From Calendula officinalis (lineage: Eukaryota; Streptophyta; Magnoliopsida; Asterales; Asteraceae): DNA of 64,000 bases. Positions 57,101-64,000 of this stretch are shown here, piece by piece (positions within the stretch are counted from its first letter, which is position 1; each line of letters starts with the position of its first letter). Location of the stretch: positions 62,860,861 through 62,924,860 of the forward strand of contig OY970828.1 in NCBI GenBank assembly GCA_963853835.1. The letters are read 5' to 3'. The notes under the pieces were generated by a model. That model made no database searches. It was given only the letters and a program-made list of their open reading frames with translations, and had not been told where the DNA came from. The position numbers were made by a program, and so were the translations under genes.

Positions 57101-57612
57101 CACGAAGAACATTTGTGATCTTTGTCAAAGGCAACCTCAGGTAATCCCGACACATGACCACCTTTTACGAGTTTGTTCATGGTTTTAAAGTTGAGATGAG
57201 ACAAACGTCGATGCCATAACCATGACTCATTTGCACTAGCTTTTGACACGAGACAGACTTCTTCGGTTGTACTAAGGTCATTAAGATCAATAGTGAAGAG
57301 GTTTGTGTCACGAGTTCCTGTTAGAAGTTCATCTCCGTCATATGTCCGAATGGCACACTTCTTTGTGCGAAAGTTTACTTCTAGAGTCTTGTCACAGAAT
57401 TTTCCGATGCTGAAGAGATTATGTGAGAGATCTTCGACAAAGGCAACATTTCTGATTATCAGGTTATGGCAGATAAGATCACCAAGACCTAAGATGGCTG
57501 CTAAGTGATCATTTCCAAATTTGACCGTTCCTAAGTATTTTTCACGAAAGTTGGTCAGAAGATTTTTGTTTCCTGTCATGTGCCTCGAACAGCCCGAGTC
57601 GAGGTACCACAC
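54127..57612 (-). CDS. pol: Copia pol polyprotein (PR-INT-RT-RNaseH), intact
   Basis: 1161 aa. The protease catalytic motif is WYLDSGCSRHM (2-12). The integrase has HRRLSHLN…CSSCEKGK zinc ligands (about 133-170), then D (LLHMDLCGPM, ~193), D (TDNGTEF, ~257) and E (QQNGVVERRNRT, ~290). A proline run (about 462-504) and a Pro/Ser hinge follow. The reverse transcriptase has QMDVKTAFLNG and YVDDIIFG (~845). RNase H has SDADHAGC, TAEAEYVAA and YCDSRSAI. All catalytic acids that I can see are present. The frame opens at or just before the protease, so gag and pol are separate frames with about 100 nt between the gag stop and the pol ATG. Function: particle maturation, cDNA synthesis and integration. 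Confidence 0.95.
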   Translation of the reverse strand: MWYLDSGCSRHMTGNKNLLTNFREKYLGTVKFGNDHLAAILGLGDLICHNLIIRNVAFVEDLSHNLFSIGKFCDKTLEVNFRTKKCAIRTYDGDELLTGTRDTNLFTIDLNDLSTTEEVCLVSKASANESWLWHRRLSHLNFKTMNKLVKGGHVSGLPEVAFDKDHKCSSCEKGKMTKKSHKPKPAPSTSKPLELLHMDLCGPMSVHSLAGKRYVLVIVDDYSRYTWVYFLRSKDEAAEIIISFIKKTQVNLELNVQTIRTDNGTEFKNRVLDSYLESAGITHQFSAARTPQQNGVVERRNRTLVEAARTMLSFSKLPLSLWAEAISTACFTQNRSIINKTYNKTPYELVNNRIPNVNFFHIFGSRCFILSDNEKLNKFEEKAKEGVFIGYSKDSASFRVYNRSTRMVRESVNVSFDETFLLDSSSTGIERTLPTTSTNHSSSLNDLEILFQHFHDEYHNVRHPPPPPPPPPPPPPPPPPPPPQPPTPHPPPPTPPPPPPPPADAQSITATEINTPSPNETPSPTSPAPNSPIPTSSAGPSTSTQGTQSSPVGPPPPSDIIAPLVIDFSKFHLPRVDPPPPINPHNPETAIIPHPAFTDNSNVNPGQLPLPHSTKWTKEHPLDQIIGNPASSVQTRRASADECHHASFLSSTEPKKVCEALTDPDWIIAMQEEINQFERLKVWRLVPKTPGSSVIGTKWIFKNKKDENGIVIRNKARLVAKGYAQQEGIDYEETFAPVARIEAIRIFLAYAAHKNFTIYQMDVKTAFLNGILKEEVFVHQPEGFVNPKHPDYVYVLDKALYGLKQAPRAWYDVLSQFLVETGFSKGKVDTTLFIKRHGEDIILIQIYVDDIIFGSTNPKYCKRFSELMVKRFEMSMMGEMNFFLGLQVRQLPTGIFINQSKYISDLLKKYLMDDCKPIATPMSTTAKLNADLDGKPVDVTNYRGMIGSLLYLTASRPDIMFSTCICARYQAAPKESHFLAVKRIFRYLKGTRDLGLWYPKETSFDLSAFSDADHAGCMLDRKSTSGGVQFLGDKLVSWSSRKQNCVSLSTAEAEYVAAASCLSQVIWMQSQLKDYGFSYSRIPLYCDSRSAIAISCNPVQHSKTKHIDLRYHFIKDHVELGNVELYFVSTDFQLADLFTKALDEKRFNYLVSKLGMLNLKT

Positions 57613-57713
57613 ATTCTACATAAAACAAATAAAACATTTTAGGTACCCAATCTTGTATGGGTCCAGAGCGATTAGAAACATATGTTTTATGCAGATTTTA
57701 TGTGATGATCAGT

Positions 57714-60700
57714 TTAGAGCATTTGGGAACTGCTAGGAGGCAGTTCAGATTTGATGATCCATTTGAGAGATTTTTCAGAGGATTGGATAATCCATTGAGA
57801 TTTTTCGTTCTTAACCCAAGTATATTTCACATGAGTAGACGTTTTAATGGATGGTTTGTCGAATTTGGGGAGAACTGACGGTTTTGGCTTTTGTGCAGCT
57901 TTACCCTGAGTAGATGTGCGACTAGAAGAGAAGTGAGAAACAGAAATTTGTGGTTGTTTAGACGGCATCTTTGATTGTTTCGAGGGTAGCTTTTGAGCTT
58001 TTGATCTTTTGTTAGAAACAGAAGTTTGTGGAGATGATAAAAACTTTTGAGTTGATTTTGCTGGTTTAGTGACGTGTGATTTGCATAGATGTGGATAGCA
58101 CGTTCTGCATGTGTTTGTACGTTTACCAGATTGATGATAGACGATGTTCTTATGAATACTGCAAGGTGCACCAAGTTTTACAAAAAAACGTTTATCAGTT
58201 TGAGTTATCTGTTTCTTTGTAATTTTGTCAAAAAATCTTTTTGTTCCATATTTGTCAGTTTTCACATACACATTACCAAAATCAGGAGAGTAACGGACAG
58301 GACGATAAACAGTAGAATCATAGTCCGTTCTAAAAGCTGTTAAAATAGTTTTCACAAAATTAGAGTTTTTACACATGCCATGAGCTTCTTTTGGAGAAAT
58401 AAACTGTCTAGAGTCATTACATTTATTTTGAACAGAAAAAGATGAAACTACAGACTTAGGTGGACTAGACTTCTTAAGTAGACTAGGCTTCTTAAGCATA
58501 CTGGATCCAGTCTGAATAGACTTCTTTGACTGTGTGGCTCTGTTGACTTCTTGTTGCTTCATGGACTTCTTCCCTCCTGACTCTAATCTTCCATCTGCAA
58601 GATTCAAAATAGGTGGATTAGAGCTTCTCTTCAAGATCGTTGGAACTGGGTTTGTCGGTGCTGGCCCTAATAGAGAGGCTTTAGAATTTTTGGAAACAGC
58701 ATTGCTCGTTTTAGTCTTTAATTCTAAAATGGTGTCCTCTAAATTATGTATTTTGATTCGAAGTTTTTCCTTTTCTTTATCAAAGGCCTTGTGTGTGTCG
58801 TCAATTTCAGATTCAAGTTGAACAATTTTCTTTTCTAAAATCAACGGTGGAACATAAAGCTTTGGTTCAATTGTTTGTTTTAAAACTTCATTATCAGAAA
58901 TGGAAAATTCTTCTGGAGTGACAATCGGGAAGTACTCATTGTTTTCAAATTTTGCTTTATTCTTTTCATATGTATAGTTCAATTCAGAATAGTTAAAGCT
59001 GATTTGAGCATGTTCCTTCTTTTCTCTGTTGAACTTCTCGATTTCTGCTTCCTCGTCCGGCATATGAAGAAAGCTTTGCCATATCCCCAAGTTCATGTAT
59101 TTGTAATTGTATAGTGTGGGAACAACATCAGCAGCTTTTTCCAGAGGACGGAAGTTCTCAGCGCCGAGACCCACTTTTGATTTGAAAGATCTGAACTCTT
59201 TTGGTTGATTTAATTTTATTGTCTGTTCAGTGTGACCAGCTTTCACAATCGTTTGCTCCAGTTTGGAGATGTGTTCGTCAGCATTTTCTTTCTTGACAGT
59301 AAGACTGTGTATGGTTGCTGATTGTTCATCGATTTCCTTGTTAAAATTGTTTGTGATGTTTATGATTTGTTCATTTAGTTTTTGAATTTCGTTATCAGCT
59401 GCCTTCAACTTATCTTGGTAATCCTTCATTTTGATGTCAGCAGACTTCATCCATGTTTGCTCTCGACTGAGTTGGATAGCTAAGTCATTTATCAGCTGCT
59501 TGGAGTCGTCTTTGTCATTTGATACCGTCTTCATCGTTTTTAGGTTTGATATTTCAAGATTTTTTGTATTAATTATGTGATTTAGACGATTTACTTCACT
59601 GGTGTCAGCATGAAATGTTGACAACTGTTGTTGTAACTCTTGTGTTTTTTGATTTGAATTATTAATTTGATTTACTTGAGGAACAAGAGTTTCAAGTTGG
59701 CGACGAAAGGCTAAATTTTCATCTTTTAATTTTTGGATTTGTGTGTTTGAAGCATTCGTTGTATTTATTTGTGTTTGTAGATCATTTTGTAACTCAGTAA
59801 TTTGAGATTGAAAAGTTGATTTTGATGTAGACAACTGATTTTCTAATTCCTTGTTTACGTGAGTTATTTGAAGAGAAACTTGACTTAATTCACTCAAATC
59901 ATTTAAGAGTTGATCTTTTTCAGATTCTAAATCAGTTATTTGTTTTGTCAAGTGTGATTTCTCATCAATTTTGATAAAGAGTTTTTCATTAAACAAGGAA
60001 TTTTCTGATTCATCAGTGTCTGAATCAGTTAACAAAGAGTCAGAGGAAGAAGGGTGTACCTCATTTTCATCATTCTCAGGAATGCCCAGTGCTGCCCTGA
60101 GTTCGTTAGATCTCGCCATGAGTGCCAGGCTTGCTGTGCATTCCTCTTCCTCTTGATCATCAGAGTCCTCCAACCAATGTAGATCCTCAGCCAGTAGAAC
60201 TTTCCCATTTTCAACTTGTTTGGCCATGAGCATTTTCCGTTTAAAGTATTCTGAGTCCTTCACTTTTGGCTTCTGGCATTCTTTGGCAAAATGTCCCGTC
60301 AGTCCACAATTGTAACATTTCTTAGGTGGCTCGGTGGAGGAAGATGAGGATTTGTTGTTCGGGGTTTGAGGAGAGGAATTGAATTTGAAATTGGAGGATG
60401 ATCTAAGGTTGTTGTTGGTTGGTTTCTTATAGTACTTTTTGTTATAGGAGGAAATGAGAGCCAAGGCTTGACGAACTGAGTCGATTTCATCTTGTGTCCC
60501 CGCTGGGATCAGAGTTTCTGGTTCTTCATTTACCACCTCTTTTGTTTGTGCAGCAACCATTGCTTCGTTGATACCTTTGTTAAGAGCAAGATTTTGTTTG
60601 GTCAACATGGCCAAGGTGTCTGTCATATCTTGTCTGTTTTTGACGATTCCTTTCACCATAGGCTCGTTTTGATGTAGGTACTCATATAGTTCATGAATAT

Positions 60701-61361
60701 CTATGGAGCTCAAATCCTTGTGCTGCATTGCACTGTTTCCAAACATCTCCCACTCCGGTAGTAGGGATTGGATGAATTTGATGTTGATCTCAAGCTTCTC
60801 TTTGATGAGGTTGTTCTTTCGGAGATCGTTGAGCATGTTGCAGAATCTAAGATACGTTTGCTCTAGTTCTTCCATTGGGGTAGCTTTGAATTGACCATAG
60901 GCGTTTAAGGTTGAAACCATCTTTGCTTTATTTCCCAGGTCGGTACCCTCCATCTGCTTTTGAATTTCATCCCAAAGCTCCTTCCCAGTGCTGAAGCTAT
61001 CAAGGCTGCTGTAGATTTCATTCGTTATGCCTTGTAGCATGTAGGAGTGTGCGAACACATCCGCCCTAGCCCTATCCTTTTGCTCTTGAGTGTATTCCGC
61101 CGGTGGAATTTCGATTACACCTCCAGGGATTGCTGGTTCGGTGTTTGGGGCTGGAGCCACAGCACGATAGAACTTAGCGGGTCCGGTTGTGAGGGATTCG
61201 AGGATATATGGACCAGCTTGTTGGCTCAGGATGAAATGGAGAAATCGTTTCTTCCATTGACCGTATTCTCCTCGGTAGAGAACAGGTGGTTTCGTGTCTG
61301 ATCCGATGGACAAGGCGTCCTTGGAAGTCATATCTTGTTGGAAGAAAGAACGACCGAACAA
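57714..61361 (-). CDS. gag: Copia gag, unusually long (1215 aa)
   Basis: The N-terminal capsid region has PPVLYRGEYGQWKKRFLHFI (25-45) and the UBN2-like block (WDEIQKQMEGTD…KMVSTLNAYGQFK, EQTYLRFCNMLNDLR). The CCHC zinc knuckle CYNCGLTGHFAKEC is near residue 350. Residues about 470-690 and 870-920 are long heptad-rich coiled coils (LEIS, LNHIINTKN, IQKLNEQIIN). A second Cys/His cluster (HQSGKRTNTCRTCYPHLC, ~1090) lies near the C-terminus. Two candidate LC8-binding motifs are visible, KKSIQTG (near 58515) and QITQTD (near 58205). Copia gags are usually a few hundred residues, so most of this protein is additional. It packages RNA into virus-like particles. The start is the first Met after the repeat array. 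Confidence 0.9.
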   Translation of the reverse strand: MFGRSFFQQDMTSKDALSIGSDTKPPVLYRGEYGQWKKRFLHFILSQQAGPYILESLTTGPAKFYRAVAPAPNTEPAIPGGVIEIPPAEYTQEQKDRARADVFAHSYMLQGITNEIYSSLDSFSTGKELWDEIQKQMEGTDLGNKAKMVSTLNAYGQFKATPMEELEQTYLRFCNMLNDLRKNNLIKEKLEINIKFIQSLLPEWEMFGNSAMQHKDLSSIDIHELYEYLHQNEPMVKGIVKNRQDMTDTLAMLTKQNLALNKGINEAMVAAQTKEVVNEEPETLIPAGTQDEIDSVRQALALISSYNKKYYKKPTNNNLRSSSNFKFNSSPQTPNNKSSSSSTEPPKKCYNCGLTGHFAKECQKPKVKDSEYFKRKMLMAKQVENGKVLLAEDLHWLEDSDDQEEEECTASLALMARSNELRAALGIPENDENEVHPSSSDSLLTDSDTDESENSLFNEKLFIKIDEKSHLTKQITDLESEKDQLLNDLSELSQVSLQITHVNKELENQLSTSKSTFQSQITELQNDLQTQINTTNASNTQIQKLKDENLAFRRQLETLVPQVNQINNSNQKTQELQQQLSTFHADTSEVNRLNHIINTKNLEISNLKTMKTVSNDKDDSKQLINDLAIQLSREQTWMKSADIKMKDYQDKLKAADNEIQKLNEQIINITNNFNKEIDEQSATIHSLTVKKENADEHISKLEQTIVKAGHTEQTIKLNQPKEFRSFKSKVGLGAENFRPLEKAADVVPTLYNYKYMNLGIWQSFLHMPDEEAEIEKFNREKKEHAQISFNYSELNYTYEKNKAKFENNEYFPIVTPEEFSISDNEVLKQTIEPKLYVPPLILEKKIVQLESEIDDTHKAFDKEKEKLRIKIHNLEDTILELKTKTSNAVSKNSKASLLGPAPTNPVPTILKRSSNPPILNLADGRLESGGKKSMKQQEVNRATQSKKSIQTGSSMLKKPSLLKKSSPPKSVVSSFSVQNKCNDSRQFISPKEAHGMCKNSNFVKTILTAFRTDYDSTVYRPVRYSPDFGNVYVKTDKYGTKRFFDKITKKQITQTDKRFFVKLGAPCSIHKNIVYHQSGKRTNTCRTCYPHLCKSHVTKPAKSTQKFLSSPQTSVSNKRSKAQKLPSKQSKMPSKQPQISVSHFSSSRTSTQGKAAQKPKPSVLPKFDKPSIKTSTHVKYTWVKNEKSQWIIQSSEKSLKWIIKSELPPSSSQML

Positions 61362-62071
61362 AAAATTTAAATTTGGAAATAGAAGTTCGGGCCGAAGTAC
61401 AAAGAAGTTCGGGCCGAAGTACTAAAAAGAAGTTCGGGTCGAAGTACTAAAAAGAAGTTCGGGTCTGGTAGGGTATGAAGTTCGGGCCGAAGTGGGTTAA
61501 AGTTCGGGCCGAAGTTGGGTTGTAGTTCGGGCCGAAGTTGGGTTGTAGTTCGGGCCGAAGTTAATGTTGAAGTTCGGGCCGAATTTGTTGATGATGTTCG
61601 GGCCGAACTTGTTACTGTTCTCGGGCCGAAGTCTTTCTTGCGCAGAACCAGTTACGAACAGCCTTAAAAACCCACTAATTTGATCCTAAAATGCTCGTTT
61701 CTTACCCAAATTCTTTGATTTTAATCACAAACTGACCCAGATACTATTTCCTTCAATCCATTTCAACTATAATACCCAAAAACAACCTAGATCTATTCGA
61801 AAATTTGAATTTAAAGAGTTTTTGAAGCTTTAATGGTTTTTCCTAAAAATCCAAATTCTTCATCAGAATGGATTAGATTCGATCCTAACTTGATTCTAAG
61901 CTTAATATATCAACAAAATAAAGCTATTCAATCCATAAGAACAAGAGTTAGTACCTTAAATTCGATTTTTGATCTTAAACCCCTTTTTCTTCAAAAACCT
62001 TCAAAAACCCATTGATTCTTCTGATTTTAACACCAATTGATGGATTTGGATCGTTTTCAAGATGAAATTAT
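61362..62071 (-). promoter_or_regulatory. 5' leader of the Copia element with repeat array
   Basis: About 0.7 kb between the primer-binding site and the gag ATG. The gag-proximal 260 bp (61381-61640) is an array of TTCGGGCCGAA motifs; the PBS-proximal part is AT-rich. Confidence 0.75.
61381..61640 (-). repeat. TTCGGGCCGAA array before gag
   Basis: There are eight exact TTCGGGCCGAA copies plus three variants (TTCGGGTCGAA, TTCGGGTCTGG, CTCGGGCCGAA), spaced about 20-30 bp, several in the context AGTTCGGGCCGAAGTTGGGT. It is the same motif and orientation as in the spacer before ORF3. Confidence 0.92.
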
Positions 62072-62083
62072 GCTCTGATACCA
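62072..62083 (-). other. Primer-binding site, initiator tRNA-Met
   Basis: Minus strand TGGTATCAGAGC, complementary to the 3' end of plant initiator Met-tRNA, starts two bases after the 5' LTR, as expected for Copia elements. Confidence 0.92.
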
Positions 62084-62085
62084 AT

Positions 62086-62388
62086 TGAAAAGCACAATAT
62101 CATATATTCAATCCATTTCAAGGTGTTTGATGATGATTTTGGCTAGAAAGTGAAGAGAGAGATTAGGGTTTTAGAGAGAGAAAGTTAGAGAGATGGTAGA
62201 GAGAACAATTGCTGGAAATTAGAATTTGATTAATGGCAAAAGTTAAGTTTCAAGCCTTACATGTTGGTATTTATACCATGGCTTGAAACTTGGTTAGTTA
62301 GGACTATTTTCGTAATAAAAACTAACCTATATACAATGTTACACTTTAGCCCCTAGACTAACTATTACAACATGTTTAATACCTAACA
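62086..62388 (-). repeat. 5' LTR of the Copia element
   Basis: 303 bp, identical by eye to the 3' LTR over its full length. The TATAAATA promoter is at 62268-62275 on the minus strand, inside the same 12-bp inverted repeat. Confidence 0.95.
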
Positions 62389-62790
62389 GTACTCTCCGGA
62401 CCAAAATTTTCTTTGTCCTTCTTTGTAAGGTGGGTATGACAATATACTTGTTCTAATTTTGGGTCAACACCCAATTTCTCTTACTACATATAGCACAAAG
62501 TATAATGTGTGTAACTAGTGTTAAAGTAAAAACCTAATAATTTTATAAATATGATTAGCTTAATTACTAGCTTGCGTTTATGCTCATCATTTCCCATCGA
62601 GTCACCTATAAGCCTAGACACTTTACCAGATATATCACTACTAGCATGGTCGGCCTTTTCGACTAAGGACTTCTTCAACCATGCAGGCGTGTTCCAACAT
62701 TCCTTTAAGAAGTAAAAATATGTGCAAGATTAAGTATTAATAAAATATAACAAAAACTAATAGTATATCAACTTGCGTACATCACAAAAC

Positions 62791-64000
62791 TTTTGCCATT
62801 GTTAACCATTGAGCAAATCAGGAGGAAAATTGCGGACTACTGATAAATGTGTAGAAATTTCCGAAGGAAATTACTCCTAGGAAAAATGTGTAGGAATATA
62901 GGGCTTTTCTAATATATTTGAATCTGCGAAACTTTAAGCTAGTTCGCAGACGTTCTACTCAAATATACAATGAATTGTGCATGGAATATATATGCACTAT
63001 CTAGTATCTAGTGCATAAACGTTATAGCAAGAAAGCAGTGATTACGTTTTTCGGAAATTATATTCATTTCCTTTCATTTTAATATTTTTAAATGCAAATC
63101 GGTGTTTATATAGCCAGTATATCCACAGCTTTACATAACTTCCAAAAGAACATTATGACCTTTTCAAAATAAACTAAAAATAAAGAATCCTAAATATTAC
63201 ATTATCCTTTATTTAATATATTTAATGCAATAATTGTTCTAACTTTTCTTTGAAACATTTGGATCTTGTTTTGCCAAGTGAACATGCATGGCCATAAAAA
63301 ACGTAGGCTCATAAGACATGCCAAGTGTCTAATAACTTGGGACCTAATTTGGATCATCACGAATTCAATATAAATTTCATTTTTTTAGTATTATATACAA
63401 AAATAAATTCATATGTTGAGATTGACTTTCTAAGAGTAGTTAAGAATTTCGACTTGAACCATTCAAACCTTTAGCTTCTGCCCCTAATCATATCATGGTA
63501 ATGTAGTCTAAAAACTTTCGAATAATTTCCTAAAAATTATGAGCTTAATCCCTCACTTAAGAAAAAATATTTACTAGATAATTAAGAGAATATTAAAAAA
63601 AAGTCACGACAACGTTATGTCACTTATATCTTGATCATAAACTAGACTACCTCATAAACATTTATAACAAAAATACCTTTTTATATAGTTAAACCATACC
63701 CCCAAGTTCCCCGACGTATATATCAAATCATCACATCCTTTTGTCTGACGAATAGTAACACTCAAATTAATTATTAATCGCACCAAACTCATATATTTAC
63801 TTTCTTAACCCTCTTTCACTTTGATCAACTTTTCTTTTTATATTAATACTTTTTCATTAATTTTGGAAGATACTATATGTATTGTAAATAAAAAATAACA
63901 TTTATGTAAAAATAACAAAATCTATAAACTTGTTTCAATTAATTTTTTATGAATTAAATTCATTTTATTTCTTGAATAAAATTGAATAATCAAATTAAGC
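62791..64000. other. AT-rich terminal stretch
   Basis: A possible further CACTA segment lies to about 62930 (TTTCCGAAGGAAATTACTCC). Beyond it I see no gene, no terminal repeats and no tandem repeat. Confidence 0.3.

Larger units (their letters stand above)
46475..62388 (-). mobile_element. Complete giant Ty1/copia retrotransposon (Sirevirus-like), 15.9 kb
   Basis: Two 303-bp LTRs (46475-46777 and 62086-62388) read base-for-base identical, begin TG and end CA, and are flanked by GTACT duplications (46470-46474, 62389-62393). On the minus strand the order is LTR, primer site, leader with repeat array, gag (1215 aa), pol (1161 aa), spacer with repeat array, ORF3 (1248 aa), roughly 2.4 kb 3' region, polypurine tract, LTR. 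PR-INT-RT-RH order identifies Copia. The large coiled-coil gag, multiple polypurine-like tracts and extra 3' ORF point to the Sirevirus lineage (inference). All three ORFs are open, so the copy is young and possibly autonomous. Confidence 0.93.
41223..62790 (-). pseudogene. CACTA transposase-associated protein (Transposase_24-like), split exons
   Basis: Minus-strand exons in order: about 62770-62790 (FCDVRK-like); 62560-62705 (CWNTPAWLKKSLVEKADHAS, ending near a GTAATT donor); 62396-62478 (GVDPKLEQVYCHTHLTKKDK); 46142-46327 (YKKGMCEKYGEDQSQHLG, after an acceptor GGTAG); and 41223-41342 (VRELEDKQAEMM and MQAQLAKIMKQL, after TTTTTTAG). The last exon contains two in-frame stops. These blocks fit the C-terminal part of plant CACTA TNP proteins, which bind the subterminal repeats. 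The 62.4 and 46.3 kb exons are separated only by a short intron plus the Copia insertion. Confidence 0.6.
40664..64000 (-). mobile_element. Decayed CACTA (En/Spm) element hosting later insertions; right end not located
   Basis: The terminus CACTACTAGAAAAA is at 40664. Over 40680-41040 are many copies of the subterminal word TTTCCGAGG(G)A in both orientations, typical of CACTA ends. Minus-strand transposase exons lie at 41223-41342, 46142-46327 and about 62396-62790. TTCCGAAGGAAATTACTCCT near 62862 is related sequence. The second terminus is not identified and may lie beyond the window, so the right coordinate is only the window end. Two unrelated LTR insertions and a giant Copia element lie in its introns. 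Confidence 0.6.

Overview
This is a stretch of a plant nuclear genome, almost certainly a eudicot and probably Asteraceae. The evidence is an AT-rich background, a plant PPR-DYW gene, plant-type L1, Harbinger, CACTA and Mutator-like elements, and a giant Copia retrotransposon whose gag and third ORF resemble elements I associate with Asteraceae. The family-level placement is an inference. Only three likely host genes are present: two paralogous genes for small (113 aa) proteins ending in a W-R-P-A-L-Q-S-I-P-E motif (2749-3090 and 11796-12137), and an intact intron-less 798 aa PPR-DYW gene (22805-25201) resembling Arabidopsis At4g35130. Almost everything else is layered mobile DNA.

Layout. 1-2.5 kb: MITEs, two opposed copies of one tRNA-derived SINE with recognisable target-site duplications, and a Harbinger MITE. 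3.4-8.3 kb: a full-length but decayed L1 LINE on the minus strand. 8.66-10.47 kb: a Harbinger element with a broken transposase, inserted in a Stowaway-like MITE. 10.8-15 kb: MITEs nested in MITEs around the second small-protein gene, then a Mutator-like element filled with 16-bp palindromes. 15-22 kb: AT-rich DNA, a LINE C-terminal fragment, and a 2.1 kb solo LTR inserted into a MITE terminus. 22.8-25.2 kb: the PPR gene. 26-33 kb: very AT-rich tandem repeats, a (TA)n run and a second Mutator-like MITE. 34.8-37 kb: a second Harbinger element carrying only the Myb-like accessory protein, also broken. 38.3-46 kb: a 2 kb duplicated segment on both sides of a CACTA terminus, a 3.3 kb solo LTR containing 213-bp tandem repeats, and CACTA transposase exons.

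46475-62388 is the most striking object: a complete, apparently very young Copia (Sirevirus-like) retrotransposon of about 15.9 kb on the minus strand. It has two 303 bp LTRs that read as identical, a 5-bp target duplication GTACT, an initiator-Met-tRNA primer site, a polypurine tract and three long open ORFs: gag (1215 aa), pol (1161 aa) and an extra 3' ORF of 1248 aa. Arrays of a near-palindromic motif, TTCGGGCCGAA, occur in two non-coding places only: the leader before gag and the spacer before ORF3. This could be a shared cis-signal for two transcripts or for RNA packaging. The element sits in an intron of a decayed CACTA transposase gene. Past 62.9 kb the sequence is AT-rich with no gene that I can support.
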